DNA of 64,000 bases from NCBI GenBank assembly GCA_021399435.1, contig JAJTUP010000018.1, positions 248,001 through 312,000 on the forward strand, read 5' to 3'. Positions 1 through 12,648 of this stretch are shown here, in pieces. The stretch is from Diaporthe sp. PMI_573 (lineage: Eukaryota > Ascomycota > Sordariomycetes > Diaporthales > Diaporthaceae). A program made the translations under genes and the position numbers. How positions within the stretch are numbered: position 1 is the first letter of the stretch; each line of letters begins with the position of its first letter. Below the pieces are notes generated by a model. It ran no database searches. It was not told the origin of the DNA and was given only the letters and a program-made list of their open reading frames with translations.

Positions 1-1493
1 TCCTCGATCTCCTCCCTATCAAGCCTCTCCCTCCTGAGGTCGTCCATCAACCTCAGGTCTGCCGCCCTTCGTCGTGCCTCCGCCTCCTCCTTGGCAATCC
101 TCTCTTCGGCGCGTTTCTCCCGCTCGCGCTGGGCAATCCGAGCTGTGACTTCGTCCTCAAAGATCGCCTCGGCCTCCTGCTGCTTCCTTTTATCTTCCGC
201 CCTGGCGAGGTGATCGAGTAACCTCTGCCTCTCGAGCTCCGCCTTGGCGTGTTTGACCTGTTCCGCGCGCCGGGCCTCCTCCTCGGCCAGCTTCTGTTCC
301 TCACGCTCAGCAGCCAGGCGTAGGTGCTCGTGGTACTTGAGCTCGTTGATCTCTTCTTCCAGCTGGTGTCGCTCGCGTCTGGCTCGGTGTCCGACCTCGG
401 AGGCTGCGCTCTCGTGGATGGACCTTGTCCAATGTCCCAGGCACTGGCGGATACGGTCGTGGCCCCCTAGGCGAGGCTCTTTGCAACCTTTCTCAATGCA
501 CGAATGGGACCGACAGAAGCCATTGCGGTGAATCACCTCGTGAGAACACTTGTCATGGCGGCAGCAGTGTTCACGACAGTACAGCGAGGAAGGCAGCTGG
601 CCGGCGTTGCAGGAGCTGTGGGCGCAGGAATGGGCAGGGCAGAAGCCACCTGTGGTCTTGGCCTCGTGGAGACACTTGTCGACAGCGCACTCGTGGGCAG
701 AGCAGTACTTGGCGCTCCGGCTGTGGATGTCGAACTTGGCCTGGTGGCAGCCGGAGCCGTGGCAGGTGTGCTGCTTGCAGTAGTGCGACTTGGACTCCTT
801 GCCGTCGACACAGCCCTCGAGGCTGCACTTGTGGGCGAAGCAGAAGTCACTCTTTGAGGCGGCAATCTGGCGGCAGCCCTGTCCCGACTTGGCACAGGGG
901 ATGTGCTGATCGCAGTGGATAGCCTGTCGTCCGTCCGAAAAGCGCATGCGCATACGCCTGCAGCCACGCACCAGGCCGCATGGGATGTGCATGCTGCAGT
1001 GGCCAGCCCCCGGCATTACAGCTGGCTGTGGGCAATTGGGCACCATGACGCACAGGTGGGCGTGGCAGAAGCGGCGTCCGGTTTGTGGACGGTGGGGGCA
1101 TCCTCTGATATCGCATGTGAGATGCGCCTCACAGACACTAAGTTGGCCGAGCCGGGGACGGGCACAGTGTTTCTGGGCACATCTGTGCTGAGAGCAAATG
1201 TAAGGGAAGGGTTCCTTTTCGGAGCGGGAAGCCTGTGTAATGCAGCCCCTGGTGCCTTTGCATTTTCCGTGGAAAGAACAGTAACGGTGGAGGGTGTCTC
1301 TTGGGTTGATGCAGAAGGGGACATTGTCATTCCTCGGGGCCTGACACGTATGGTCCTGGCAGTAGGACGAGTAAATTCTGGTTCCACGGATGGTGTCGTA
1401 CACATGCTTCCTGTCACAGCCCACAACCCCACACTTTTTACTGCCACTGGCGGCCATCGAGTCGGCTCGCCTCGGAGGTCTGGCGCTCGGCAT
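1..1493 (-). CDS. Cys/His tandem-repeat protein with C-terminal coiled coil (5' part of gene, runs off window)
   Basis: An uninterrupted minus-strand frame runs from ATG at 1493 past the left edge (497 codons seen, no stop). The frame is open back to a TGA near 1603, and 1493 is its first ATG; ATG 1457 is an alternative start. About residues 20-330 form a continuous array of some 14 units of the form C-x(3-5)-C-x(8-17)-[YF/H]C-x2-H-x(1-2), for example CDIRGC..FCHAH and CSLEGC..YCKQH. The second unit is irregular. The spacing suggests one metal site per unit, which is inference. After the last unit (C-L-G-H-W) the protein becomes a highly charged Glu/Arg/Lys/Ala-rich helix of at least 150 residues, probably a long coiled coil. 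There is no signal peptide or membrane segment, so it is likely intracellular. I do not recognise the family. A structural or RNA/protein-binding scaffold is possible but unproven. Confidence 0.75.
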   Translation of the reverse strand, partial: MPSARPPRRADSMAASGSKKCGVVGCDRKHVYDTIRGTRIYSSYCQDHTCQAPRNDNVPFCINPRDTLHRYCSFHGKCKGTRGCITQASRSEKEPFPYICSQHRCAQKHCARPRLGQLSVCEAHLTCDIRGCPHRPQTGRRFCHAHLCVMVPNCPQPAVMPGAGHCSMHIPCGLVRGCRRMRMRFSDGRQAIHCDQHIPCAKSGQGCRQIAASKSDFCFAHKCSLEGCVDGKESKSHYCKQHTCHGSGCHQAKFDIHSRSAKYCSAHECAVDKCLHEAKTTGGFCPAHSCAHSSCNAGQLPSSLYCREHCCRHDKCSHEVIHRNGFCRSHSCIEKGCKEPRLGGHDRIRQCLGHWTRSIHESAASEVGHRARRERHQLEEEINELKYHEHLRLAAEREEQKLAEEEARRAEQVKHAKAELERQRLLDHLARAEDKRKQQEAEAIFEDEVTARIAQREREKRAEERIAKEEAEARRRAADLRLMDDLRRERLDREEIE

Positions 1494-4400
1494 GAAGGCG
1501 TCTATGATTTCGATGTGATGGGCCAGTTTGATAGGTGGGTAACTGGGAGTGGGTGTTGTTGTGGGGCAGCAATGCCTGAGCGTGCTGTAGGCGTGCCCAA
1601 CTCACAAGCGAGTGAGGCTTGGTGCGATGTATGTGTGATAGGCGAACAAGTGTGCCTGATCTGCAGCCCTGTTGTTGTTGTGGACAGGCTGGATGTGATG
1701 ATGTCTTGCAGGCTGCGAATAGGGTGTGATTACTGACGGATTGGGCACGGCAAGTGGATTGATTGAATGGAGAATGACAGCGAAGTCGGGCACGGTGGTT
1801 GCCTTAGTTGATTTATACGACTGTGCAAACTGTGCAAAGCAGGGCGGAAAATGCACAATAAGTACCTATCTATTGTATTTAAAAAGAGGCCAAACAGCTG
1901 CCTGGTGTTAGTTGTTATGAAGAGGACCGTGAAGTGCAGTAATGGGCGTTACACTTGGAGCCCTCACTCCGTCACTTAGCTTTGGGTCAGCCATTCTCCA
2001 AGTTGAAAAAGTCGACAGTGTACTTACAGTAGCAGTGCTGCTCCTCCGACACCCATGCAAGCCATGCACAGCACTGCCAGTGCGGAAACATGTGCCCTAG
2101 CAGCTCTGGCGGGGGCTAAGCCCAGTTTCAAGGGCAGCCTGGAGACGGACCAACAAGCCAACTTGGCCTCACCTGGGCCAAACGTGTGTGTGGGTGTGTG
2201 CTGACGATGGCAGTGCGGCACTAGATGGATGCAAGCGTGCGGCACGGCCAGGCATTGATGGTACTTGTGTATGTATGTCACCCCCTCTCCCTCCCTCCCC
2301 TTCTCTCCAAAATCGATCCCATCAACATCCTTTCCCATAGCTCGTGCTGACGGCGTGACGCTGGATACCCGCCCGTTAGCAGACTTAAGCACTGAGTAAG
2401 AGGGCCCGTCTGGTGGTGAGAGGAGCGGCCATATCACTGGCCACTGCTCCACACCGGGAAATGCCACGGGTTGAGGAGCTGGCTCAGGTGGCCGTAGGAT
2501 TGTTGATCCTGCATCCGGAAGTCGCGCAGACCAAGGAACCGAGGTGAAGAAGGTGAAGGTGTCGGGCTAGAGGTGACGCGGACAGGACAAAAGGACAACA
2601 AGTGGTAGTGGAATAATGGCGTTGGCGTTGACATGTGCCCATCGTGCAGGACAGCCGCAACCTTGGAACCGCCAAGCTTTCCCAGCCGCTGCTCCATGGG
2701 CCCAAACGTGCGGGAGCGGACGGTGTGGCTCAGACGAATTCCCGCCGACTTCGTCCCCCGACTGATGGGCTTGTAGCTGCCGCCAAGCACCCGAGCTGCC
2801 TCTTCCTCTTGTCGTCAGAAGCTTGGGCCAGTGTTCAGATGTTCCCCGGCATAAGCTGCAGTATGCATGGAGTGTAGATGGTTTAGACGGTGGATGCATG
2901 ACTGGATGTCTCGTGATGCAGAAAATAATGACTCCCCACGCCGGTGCAGTAATTACACACTGCATATTATGCATGGCGCCTGGCTTCCACCAACGCTACT
3001 GGACGCTCAGGGCGGCCAGGCAAGTAGGCAGCCGTTAATTATGCTGGGCTGGCTGTCGGCTTCCGGTTCTCATAACCGCGCAGCGCACCCGCGCACTGGC
3101 ATTGTTCTTGGGTGTTGCATGCATGCGTGGTCAGATGGAATTGACATCCACGTTTCAATGTTTCTAGCGGGTCCCAGACTACTGCTAGTGTTCGTACTGT
3201 TCAGCCGTTGTCGCGACAGACGTTTCCGTGCAACCCTCCCGGGCCATTCGGACTTGGAGGACTGGACCTCGGGAGAGCGAGACGTGGTATTATTATTGAT
3301 GATCCTCCTGCCACATGGTCGGCCCCCGACTTGGGCCCTCTTGGCGCGGAGCTGAATCCGCACCATCAATCAATGGCGCGTGCTGAGACTCAGGTGCTCT
3401 TCCAGGTTCACAGCTGAGCTCTACTAGTAAACAACATGAAGTTTCAACGTTGAGTTGAAGGAGGAGGCAACCGATGAACAAGCATTTTCGAGGGGGCTGA
3501 ATGCCTACACCAGATCCATGTGCCTGAGAAATGAGGATTTAGACGATGCTGGGGTGTTGCACTACTGCGTACGTGCATGTGGTGGCTTGACTTGACATGC
3601 TTGATTGAGAGTGAGAAAACAACGTTTGGGGGGCCGGGAGGAGACGTCACAATGTCACCATGCAGCCCAGAGCTGCAGCTTAAGCTTGTACCCCCCGCCT
3701 GGGAATCGCATCGGGCTACTTGGCATCTTAACACTTGACATCTATTGTCATGATTCACCCCATCCTCCTCAACACCCAATGTCTTCACAAATTTAAGAAA
3801 AAGATATCATGAATGACGGCACTAATTCTATTTATTTTCGTATTTCGAGTCTAGTCCCAGTCCCGTGGTATGCTCACAGCCATGACGCGAACAACCTCAA
3901 AACAATAGTGCGTGTTAGGGCCAGAGTCTCCGGTCCATGCTGGCACTGCCTCACCCCGTCTATGGGTTGGCTTCCTTCCGTCAACAGCCCGCAACACAGC
4001 CCCCCAACACCACTAACGCCCGTCAGGCAAAGGCCAGCCTTCGGAGCCGAAGAGCAAACAATCCATCAGCCACCTCGATCTCCTGTAACACGAGCCACCC
4101 TGAATCCCTTCAACTCGAGGTGGCTGACTTGGTGGAACAAGTCAAAATGCTACAATGCCTGAACCGCACTTGAGCATGACGTCTCCTTGCCTCTTCTCTG
4201 CCTCTTCCTCTGACCTACCTAGGCACCTATAATGAGCACAATTAAGCGCCTGCCTTCTAATGTTGTTCCGGCTGACGCGACTGCCTCCGACTGAGAACGA
4301 GAGCCTCGTCTTCTTCAGCTGAAAATCCGGCTTTTGCGCAACCTAACCCTAGAACCTGGTGCTGGCCACCCTCCGCTCCTCCAATAACGCTGTCTCCGTA

Positions 4401-7400
4401 CCTGGGGATTACGAATAAGCGGGCGCACCCGGGTCCCTTAATGGGCCTGAGGATCGCCGGTCCAGCTGTTCGTCTCTTCTGAGTCACACAGAAGGCCGAT
4501 TGCCTCTCTGTTTCAGTGTAATTGTCTCCTTGAGGTGCGTCGTGGAGTTAATTTACAGACCCACGCACCAGGCTGAGCTGTCGCCTACCCTCAAGGCTCC
4601 GATTTGATCTGACGCGTGGCCGAAATGTATCATGTCCTGACCGAGGTTTCTTTTGCCACCAAGCCACGCCCGAATTGCAGTCGCTCAGCCATGTTTGTGC
4701 CACCAGGCTGTGTTGCTGTCTTCTGAATTGCGAGATGGCCGTTGACCAGACGGACCATTCTCAAGTAGAGTAAACCACAGGTTCAACCAACAGCCTTAAA
4801 CTACCATGGCTGTACTTACTTTTGACGCTCACGTCTATCTTCAATAGCCCCAACTGGTTGGTTGTGGTTCTCAGGAAGTGCTGCGTACCCTAGGGTATGT
4901 GACATCCTTATTATGACCTTGAAATTACCTAGATATATTGAACCATGGCCCTGGAAGATAGGAAGATATCTCTAAATTGTGGCTGATAGGAATCTGGGAC
5001 CAAAAAGAACATGGCAAGGGATATCTAACGTATGCCTCGGTCCAACTGGCTTGGGGCTAGTTAGATATAGAAATGGTTTGCAGAAGTAGATTGGAAAGTC
5101 ACTGTTTAATGCCTTGCATAGCGAATCTCACTGTTATCGTCGATAAGACACATTGTTCCTTGTCCCTATAGGACACTCATTGCCGTTCCAGCTTAGTAGA
5201 GGAACTCAAAGAATACAAATAGTCCATAGAAATGGTAAGCTTAGGCGTCCTTACCACTAAATTCCGGTCTTATCATGTTCCATCTGTCCGGTATGCGAGG
5301 GCTCAAGATCTACACAGTTGACCCCGATACCTACGTTGCCGACATGGCTGAACACAAGTTCGAGAATGGCCCAGCTAGGAGAAACTGTCACTCCGCCAGG
5401 GAACCCTCCGCTGAACTTCTCAGAATATCCACTTGGCCAACATCGAACTGCCACGGCCTCCTGAATAATGTCATTGCTACCTGGGAGAACGACTCCACTG
5501 CGTTCAATCCTCACTGGTCTCAGTGGACACGTGGCTAGGTCATCTCGAAGTGTGATTAGCTCTACCGCAGAATGCAAATCTGCCGAATTTGTTGGCCCCG
5601 GGAACTACATAGGACAACCGCTTCTTGGCAGAGCCTGGAGCCTCTCTTGGAATCCATACCAAGCTAGCTAGCATGTATAAGTCAGCTGAGCGTGTCCGCT
5701 CCGTGGCGAGGGAGACCTTTGGATTATTTGTCAGTGTGAAAGTTCAGAGAGAGTTGTTCCAGGGGCTCGACATGGAAGAATAAGATCTCTTCCATGGTGA
5801 CATCCCCAATCCATTGACGTGCATCGCGTCGAACCATGTTGTGCTTGGGCTCACTTTACTGAGACAGTACAGTTGATCTATTTGACTCTGTTGATAGGAC
5901 ATTGTACACATTTCATGATGATCCGAGGCCAAAATATCGCATCGATAGCCTCGTAGAGGTGTTGTATTTCGTGTGGCATTGTCTCAGCGGCTCCGAGGTT
6001 CCTCTTCGCCTCTCACGCTGGACAATCCGTGCCAACGAAACCTTGGCAATCAGGGCTTTGATGGTAAGCAACCCGTCACTCTAGATGAAATGGACAGGGC
6101 TCCCATAATAAGCTGGAACGGATCATGAACGCACCAGCTCCTCGGGCCATCGAGGGTAATCCTGCACGCCCAGGAATGTTTGATCCAGAGCATTAACTCA
6201 ATGCACCAATCTGGCTACTCTGCAGCAGCTAGCTACGGACTGGTTTTCTCTAGGTCGAACTTGGATGGAAAACATATTCTTCTGAGCTCTGTCTACTGTT
6301 ATGTCCGAGCTTGGACTTGGTCGTGTGGCTCAGACTACTGTGCCTGAGCCCATCATCAGGTTTACTGGGTGATCTCCCAGCTGCTTCCCATTCATGCTCT
6401 GCTCTTTGAGACATGCTCGAGCTCGGGGTATACTTGGCAGTGCGAGGAAAGTCGGATGATCTCGTCACATTTCATCTGTGATCGATAGCTATTTGCTCCA
6501 GCTGGCGCACATCTTAATATGTTAGGCTGCTTCGCGATGTAAGGTATGAGGAAGTATGAAGTCTAAGGATCGTCATGGCTTTGTTTTCCCGCTCCATTTG
6601 CGCTGAGGCCCGAGACTTGTCTGGCTTCGGTGGGAACTCACTCGGGCAGGCGAATACTAGTCCAATTATCCAATTAACTATAGCTAGCCATGGATGCATG
6701 CTCATCCAGCCCAGCAGTGCTGGTCGACTAGATCGGACTAATGGCCCGCATCTCGGGCGGTCAAATGTCTCACACGGAAGATCGCTCAGATATCCGATGG
6801 CAGGCCGAGACAATTTCAGCCGAGACTATTTTGAAATAGTCAGTGCGCAGCGTATGTGCGTTACAATTCGTACGCATGGAGATCCAAATTAGCCGATCCG
6901 GCCGGCCGAAGACACACCACTTGACAACCGTATCGGCCCCTGCGGCCACATTTGGAGGCACTGGGCTGATCACACACAGGCACAGTCGCCTTATTAATAC
7001 CCGATCACACGCTCCATGGTGCCCAGCACAAGGATTGCCCTTTGGAGACACTCATGTCGGCCGGGATGCAGGCAGTAAATAATACGCGTATCTCTGAGGA
7101 CCACTCTGATTTATACCTTTTCCCGCCGCGGTCAAGTAGGTAGCTATCCCAACGTGAAACATAAAATAACATTTCTCGCATATGTTTCCTTCTTGAATAT
7201 TGGGGGCTTTCCGCGCGAGCCGACGGTGTGAAATGTGTTGCCGACATTCGATTTGGGTGGTTGGTTAGGCCCTCCGGTGTCCGCGGTTCCATGTCAGAAA
7301 AGAAATGATAAACTTTGCAGGATGCATGGTTCGTACTATTTGTCACAACGCTGGGGCTAGAAGACGGGACCCGAACGCCTGGCACGGAAACTTACTCGCA

Positions 7401-7735
7401 TGCGTCAGAGCAGCGAGCTTAATTTAATTGCACCGTGGCGCGTGTCATCATGGCACCAGGACTTGACGCCAGTGTTGCGTCCCTCACACTAGACCCAAAC
7501 CTTGTGCGAGGTCTCCTGTGGTGGTATTGAGGGCTGAGGCCCCCTACCTACCACCTGAGAAAGCATCTCGCTGTTGGGGGGATCGGTTTGTGTTTCATCA
7601 ATTATGCCGTCGTATACAGCCAACCTTCGAACGAGGGCCAATTCTCAACTCTGCTGCGACTACACCTCAACCCCCTTCCCGCATGGCGAGATAGACGTGG
7701 GCACGTCGGGCGAGCATCGCGTTGAGTAACGAGCC
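1494..7735. other. gene-poor region, no supported gene
   Basis: This 6.2-kb stretch holds only short overlapping frames on both strands with no recognisable motif, convincing splice pattern or codon bias. From about 4.5 to 7.4 kb it is less GC-rich than the flanking genes. It could contain decayed mobile DNA, but I could not recognise any element, terminal repeat or polymerase/transposase motif. Confidence 0.5.
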
Positions 7736-9285
7736 ATGGCCCTGTCTCGACATCGCGGCTGTTATGTCGGAATATCGGTCACCCTCTTCGCCGCCACTGC
7801 TGCGCTTGCACTCCGGTTGTACGCACGCCAGCTAACTCGACACCGTCTTGGAATGGATGACTACCTCTGCATCGTAGCCTATGTGAGTTGCTCACTGATC
7901 GCGATCGAAGTGCAGCCGAGAGGTTACCAGTTGTCAAGGCTGACGTGAAGGACTAGGTTTTTGCCGCAATCTGCTCCGGATTGATGTTTAGCTGTTCGTC
8001 CGCCTCTGGAATGGAAAATGACGAAGGCGCAGACGACTGACTACAGCATAAACAGGGACAAACTATGGTCTGGGGAAGTTACTAGCTGATGTTCCACGCC
8101 CTCCAGCTGTTATCTTCCGTGACAACCTTCTCTACCTGTACATCCTCGAGTTCACATATGCCTACTCGCTGGGGTTTTCCAAACTGTCGATCCTGGCGTT
8201 GTACTGGAGATTCTTTAGCCTGTTCAGGATCCGTGTGCCCATCATCACACTCACTGTGGCCACGGTGATCTGGCTGCTCTGCCGGACCTTCTTGGGTCTT
8301 TTCCACTGCTATCCCATCCAGGCATTCTGGGAAGGGAAGGCCAAATATCCCAATGCTGTCTGCCCGATCGACGACGCCAAATTCGAATTCGGGACTGTCG
8401 TTGTCCACGCCTTCTTAGACGTCACCATATTCAGCCTGCCGGTCTTCCAGATACAACAACTCACATTCAGGACAACAGCTGAGAAGCTGGCAGTGTTGGC
8501 TATCTTCGCATCTGGGGCTTTCGTCTGTATCGTCTCTATTGTTAATCTTACCCAACTGTATGCGTTCCTACATACAGATGCTTCGATGGAGGTCCTTTAG
8601 TGAGTACAGTACCCAGCTTGAGCTCTTGCCATAATCCTTTCCTCCTCTTCGGCTCAACGTACATCGCACTAACGCTGTTGTTCACTGCCAGCAACACCGC
8701 CCCTCCCGCTCTCTGGGGCCAAATCGAAATCAACATGGCCATCGTTGCAAGTAAGTCGAAGGATCAACTACGCCCAATCCCCCCAGTCTGCTCTGTTTCT
8801 TACATCTCTCAGTCAGCCTGCCGCTTATCAGGCCTGTGCTACAGAAGTTCTTCCGAGGGGTGTTTCCCTCAATTCACTCTGCCCAGGGCCGGCGGGACTC
8901 CGAAAGCCTCCCTGGGTGGGTCCATATCGAATGGCTACGAAAGATAACATCCATATCATCATCGGGTGCGAGGACAGGGAGAACAGCGACGACCGTTACG
9001 ACTCGGAGGACAGAAGGCACCCCACACGATGCTACGAACGATGAGGTGGAATTGACGAGGTACCAAGGTCCTGACTCATTTTCGGAAGCGGTGACCCGGA
9101 CACATACCTACGCAAGTGACGGCCACGTACATTGGGAACCACATTTACCGTATAGTGGGCACGATCTGAGAGCCACATGGCACCTTCCTGCGAGGAGCCC
9201 AGTTCCTGGCTACGAGACCATTTTGGAGATCCTGAGCCCCAAAGAGGCCAGTAATGGCAGGAGTAGGCCTGAGAGCCCCGTGTGA
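7736..9285 (+). CDS. Fungal-rhodopsin-domain (PTH11/SAT4-like) seven-helix membrane protein
   Basis: Five exons: 7736-7882, 7957-7993, 8056-8599, 8692-8750 and 8813-9285. Together they give 419 aa with all phases consistent. Donors are GTGAGT, GTTCGT, GTGAGT and GTAAGT. Intron 2 has a CTGAC-type branch site. The N-terminus lacks a signal peptide and starts with a hydrophobic helix, then the family signature L-R-L-Y-A-R and G-M-D-D-Y. Further helices follow (about residues 45-60, 85-110, 120-145, 175-195, 208-230 and 250-270) with the typical F-S-K-L-S-I-L-A-L-Y-W, F-H-C-Y-P and E-I-N-M-A-I-V-A segments. A hydrophilic cytoplasmic tail of about 145 residues completes the protein. Proteins of this family are plasma-membrane proteins, and some are candidate GPCRs for surface sensing (PTH11). 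Ligand and partner are unknown. The micro-exon 7957-7993 is needed to keep the frame. Confidence 0.85.
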
Positions 9286-9854
9286 GAATAACAGTATCGG
9301 AATGCATATATCATAAATGAGAACAGTACACTCGGTCTCTAGAACGGTGACTGAACACTGAGCATAGAATACTAGAAAAGAGGAGGCGTGAGCAGTTTGA
9401 TTAAAACAATATTCGCCTCGACCAATTCAGGAAATGGAATGCTCATGTGCAGTAGATAACGATGTCCGCCTCCATCCCATCCCTTTGAGGTCTGATCAGC
9501 GTCACTAAATAGCTCGATAAAGGTGATTTATTCACTGCCCATGGGTATATGAGTATGGGTGTCGACGAAGTCCTCGTCACCACCAAGTGTGAGCCGGCAC
9601 AGCCTCCAAATTTCAAAGTCGGATAGTTTGTGTCACCGGAGCCTCGCGCCTACACCACACCGCAAGAGTACTCCTGAGGAAGCGCGAGTCTGGAAAGTCT
9701 GGAACATCCACCTCGACATAATCGCCATGGTTGGGCCGTCACATTTTATTGGGATGGGATATGTTCGTGCCAGTGAGACATGCACATTTTACCAAGAACC
9801 ATTCTTGTCGTGATCTATGATCTATATGGAGTACAAGTGGCAGGTTAGGATCAG
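9286..9854. other. intergenic, convergent 3' ends
   Basis: This spacer lies between the 3' ends of two convergent genes. It should hold both polyadenylation regions. I see no further gene. Confidence 0.6.
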
Positions 9855-12648
9855 CTACCTCGCACCTTTCTTGTCCTTGAAAAACATGTTCAAGCATCCC
9901 ATCAGCCCCTGCAGACCCTGCGACTCCGCACCACGCACCAGCCGGCCCTTGATCCACGCGGGCAACTTGCCGCGAACGCGCTCCGTCTCAAACCGGCGGT
10001 CGACGAGCACAATAGCCGCATAATCACCCTTGTGCCGTATCGCGCGCCCGATGCTCTGGTTGACGGCGCGGAGGCAGGCGTTCTCGTAAAAGTCCCGGGC
10101 GACCTGCCTCGCCTCCTGCGACGCCTGGGCCTTGGGTAATGACGGTGATGCCGCCGTCAGCCGGGCGATGGTGGACGACTCGAGGTACTCGATCCGCGCC
10201 TTCCACTCCGGGCTGTTGATGTTGGGATATGGGAGACCTATGATGACGACGCATCGGCCCAGGCGGTCTGAGAAGTTTATACCCTCGGACATCTTGCCGC
10301 CGACGACGCTCAAAAGCAGGGCGCCCCTGGCTTGCTTGCGATCGGCTGCCTGGCCGGATCCTAGTATTGCCTCGCTGTATCCTGCCAATACCTCCTCGCT
10401 CGAGCCGCCCTTGCTCTCTCTGAAGAGGGCCTTCTTGTCTTGAAGTCTTTCCCACAGTGGCTTGCCACCGTCACCACCTGGTGGGGCTTTCCAAACCTCG
10501 ATTACCTCGTCAAGATAACCATAACTGGGGAAGAAGACGACCACGCCATCTGGTACTACCGAGCAGATGTTCAGGAGCGCCTGTCCAAGTCTGTTGATTG
10601 TGCCCTTGTCGCTCCTTTTCTGGAAACTGAACTCGAATAACCCGCTTGTTGCATCCGTTGTGGCAGTGCCCTGCGCCGACTTTCTGGGCCGAGTGGATGC
10701 CAGTGTCCAAACACACAGGTTTGAATCGGGTATGACATGGCCACAGCTGAGAGTGGTGATTTTTTCGGGGGCCAAGTAGGGAAAGAGGTGGTTTTTGTAA
10801 TCCTCGAACGGTGACATTGTCCCGCCGGCGAGGATGATCGCCCGGGCAGATGTTGCGATGGATGAAAATGCGTGTGTTGGTGACAGCAGCAAGTACGAAA
10901 GTTTGATATCTGGGGGGCTTGCGGTTCTCTCGTAGAATATGCGGCCTTCATCGGCAGGGTTGGTGAGGGCTATGATGAAAGACAGAAGAGCATGAAGCAC
11001 AGGGCTGGAGTGAGCCACTTTGGCTTTGGTGTTTGGGCCCTCGGGCTCCTCGATGTGGGCTGCGTAGCTTTCCACCTTGAAGGCAAGCTTGGATTCTTGT
11101 ATGTACTTGATCAGCTTGAACATGTTGATCTGATCGACGCCTTTGCTCTTGAGCAGAGAGTTCGGGTCAACAATTCCATGCTCACTCTGAGTACAAGTGT
11201 CAGTCAAAGCACGTTGAAATCTTCGTCAGGAAAGATGGGTTGACTTACCTTGGACGACAAAGCCGTAGTCGACCACTCAGTCAGCCCGTCAATGACCTTT
11301 ACAACTTGCGCCACCATGATCCTGTTTTCGCCTTTGAGCTTCTTTCCGAACCTCTTAAAGTAGACTCCCAGCATTCTCCGCGCCCTCTGCAGACCGCTCA
11401 GCCGTATCTCCGCAGCATGTACGTTTGCTACCGCGTCCATGATATTATGTGCCTCGTCGATGATCACAATATTTCCCTCCAGTTTTATTCCCAATGCCTC
11501 GCGAGCACTTGCCTGCAGAAGTAGCGGGTACGGCAACGTGACGATCTCTGCTGCGGGTATGGCTGATCGTGATGCGTAGTAGGGGCACACATGATGAGCC
11601 TTTCCCAACTCATGAAGGTCTTCGATGTCAGGGAGCGTTGCCAAAGCAGCGTCACGGAACTGGTGTGTTTGGGCGAGATTTTCAGAGCCTGGGAGGTAGG
11701 GGCATTTGTCCTTTGACTTTGGCTTCTGCAGTTCGCTGCATCTGTCGTTGATGGCGGCCATAGATCCGAGTTTTGAAACAGCCGGGTTGATGCAAAGCTG
11801 CTGTCGCGAGGAAAGAGGGATCTGTTTCACAGGTTCGTCTTTTGTCGGGCCTTCGTTACGTTGGCTGTCCACATGAGCGGGCAAGGATGATGAGAAAGTA
11901 GGACGGCGCAGCTCCGAGATGAACTGCGTCAGTTGAGAATGGGTCCTTGATGTGTAGTAAATCTGCAGAAGCGGTTAATGTCGGTGGACATGGTATTGTT
12001 CGGAAGGCAACACACCTTGATCTCATCTTCGGCAGTTCCATCATCTTCAGCGTCAACCTTTTTCGCCTCCCCCATTCCAATCTTTTGCAGCAGAGCCTTG
12101 GTCTCCTTGCTCAACCCGTCGAGGCCATCTTTCGCATCGGAGCTTCGAGCTGCACCAACATCACCACCCTCTTCCCAATCATCGATCAAAAATTCGGCTT
12201 CTTCCTCATCTCCTGCTTGTGATTTCGTGGCGATGTCTGGTCTGTCGAGTCGGCGACGTTTGCTCCCGCGTTCTTCAGTGGCCTTCTCTTTCCGGCGGAC
12301 AGCTTCGAGTCGTGCCTCACGATCCTCCCACTTTGCGACAAGTTCGTTTCTCTTACGCCGCAGCATCTGCTCAATGATCCAGTCTGGCTCTCCTTCAGCC
12401 TCCTTCGGGTCAATCTGCGTAGATGCTTCAAAGGCGCGTCTCTTGAAGTCCCTCAACCAGGTCATTGACGCACATATGAGCGACAAGGACTTCCCCGTGC
12501 CTGTTGGGCTTTCAAGGATGCCCACTTGGCCCTCGCCACGGTTTAGGACACCATATGCCTCTTTCATGAACTCGATCTGGACGTCATAAGGCGAGTAAGG
12601 GTGATGAAAATTGGGTTGGTCTGGCCGAGCCTCGTCTGAGGCTGCCAT
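9855..12648 (-). CDS. CHL1: ATP-dependent DNA helicase CHL1 (DDX11/FANCJ family, Fe-S)
   Basis: Three exons on minus (12648-12016, 11962-11249, 11186-9855) give 892 aa, the usual size for fungal Chl1. The start ATG precedes the conserved N-terminal Y-S-P-Y-D-V-Q Q-motif. Visible motifs are Walker A S-P-T-G-T-G-K-S (47-54), the XPD-type iron-sulfur cysteines at about 268, 286, 298 and 337, DEAH (380-383), and near the C-terminus the S-E-G-I-N-F-S-D and Q-S-I-G-R-A-I-R-H motifs (V and VI). An acidic, Lys/Arg-rich insert lies between motifs I and Ia (about 75-210), as in other Chl1 proteins. The family is a 5'-3' superfamily-2 helicase needed for sister-chromatid cohesion at replication forks. 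Introns are 53 nt and 62 nt with GTGTGT and GTAAGT donors. All catalytic motifs are intact, so I judge it functional. Confidence 0.93.

Noticed and set aside
533..1447. Minus-strand frames of 140 codons rich in Pro/Ser/Thr/Arg at 533-967 and 1016-1447
   Set aside because: They are out-of-frame shadows of the Cys/His-repeat gene, whose frame is open throughout and shows regular motifs.
4500..7400. Repeat-induced point mutation (RIP) footprint in the gene-poor segment
   Set aside because: The sequence is not strongly AT-rich and shows no obvious TpA excess by eye. A RIP-index calculation would decide; a high TpA/ApT ratio would support it.
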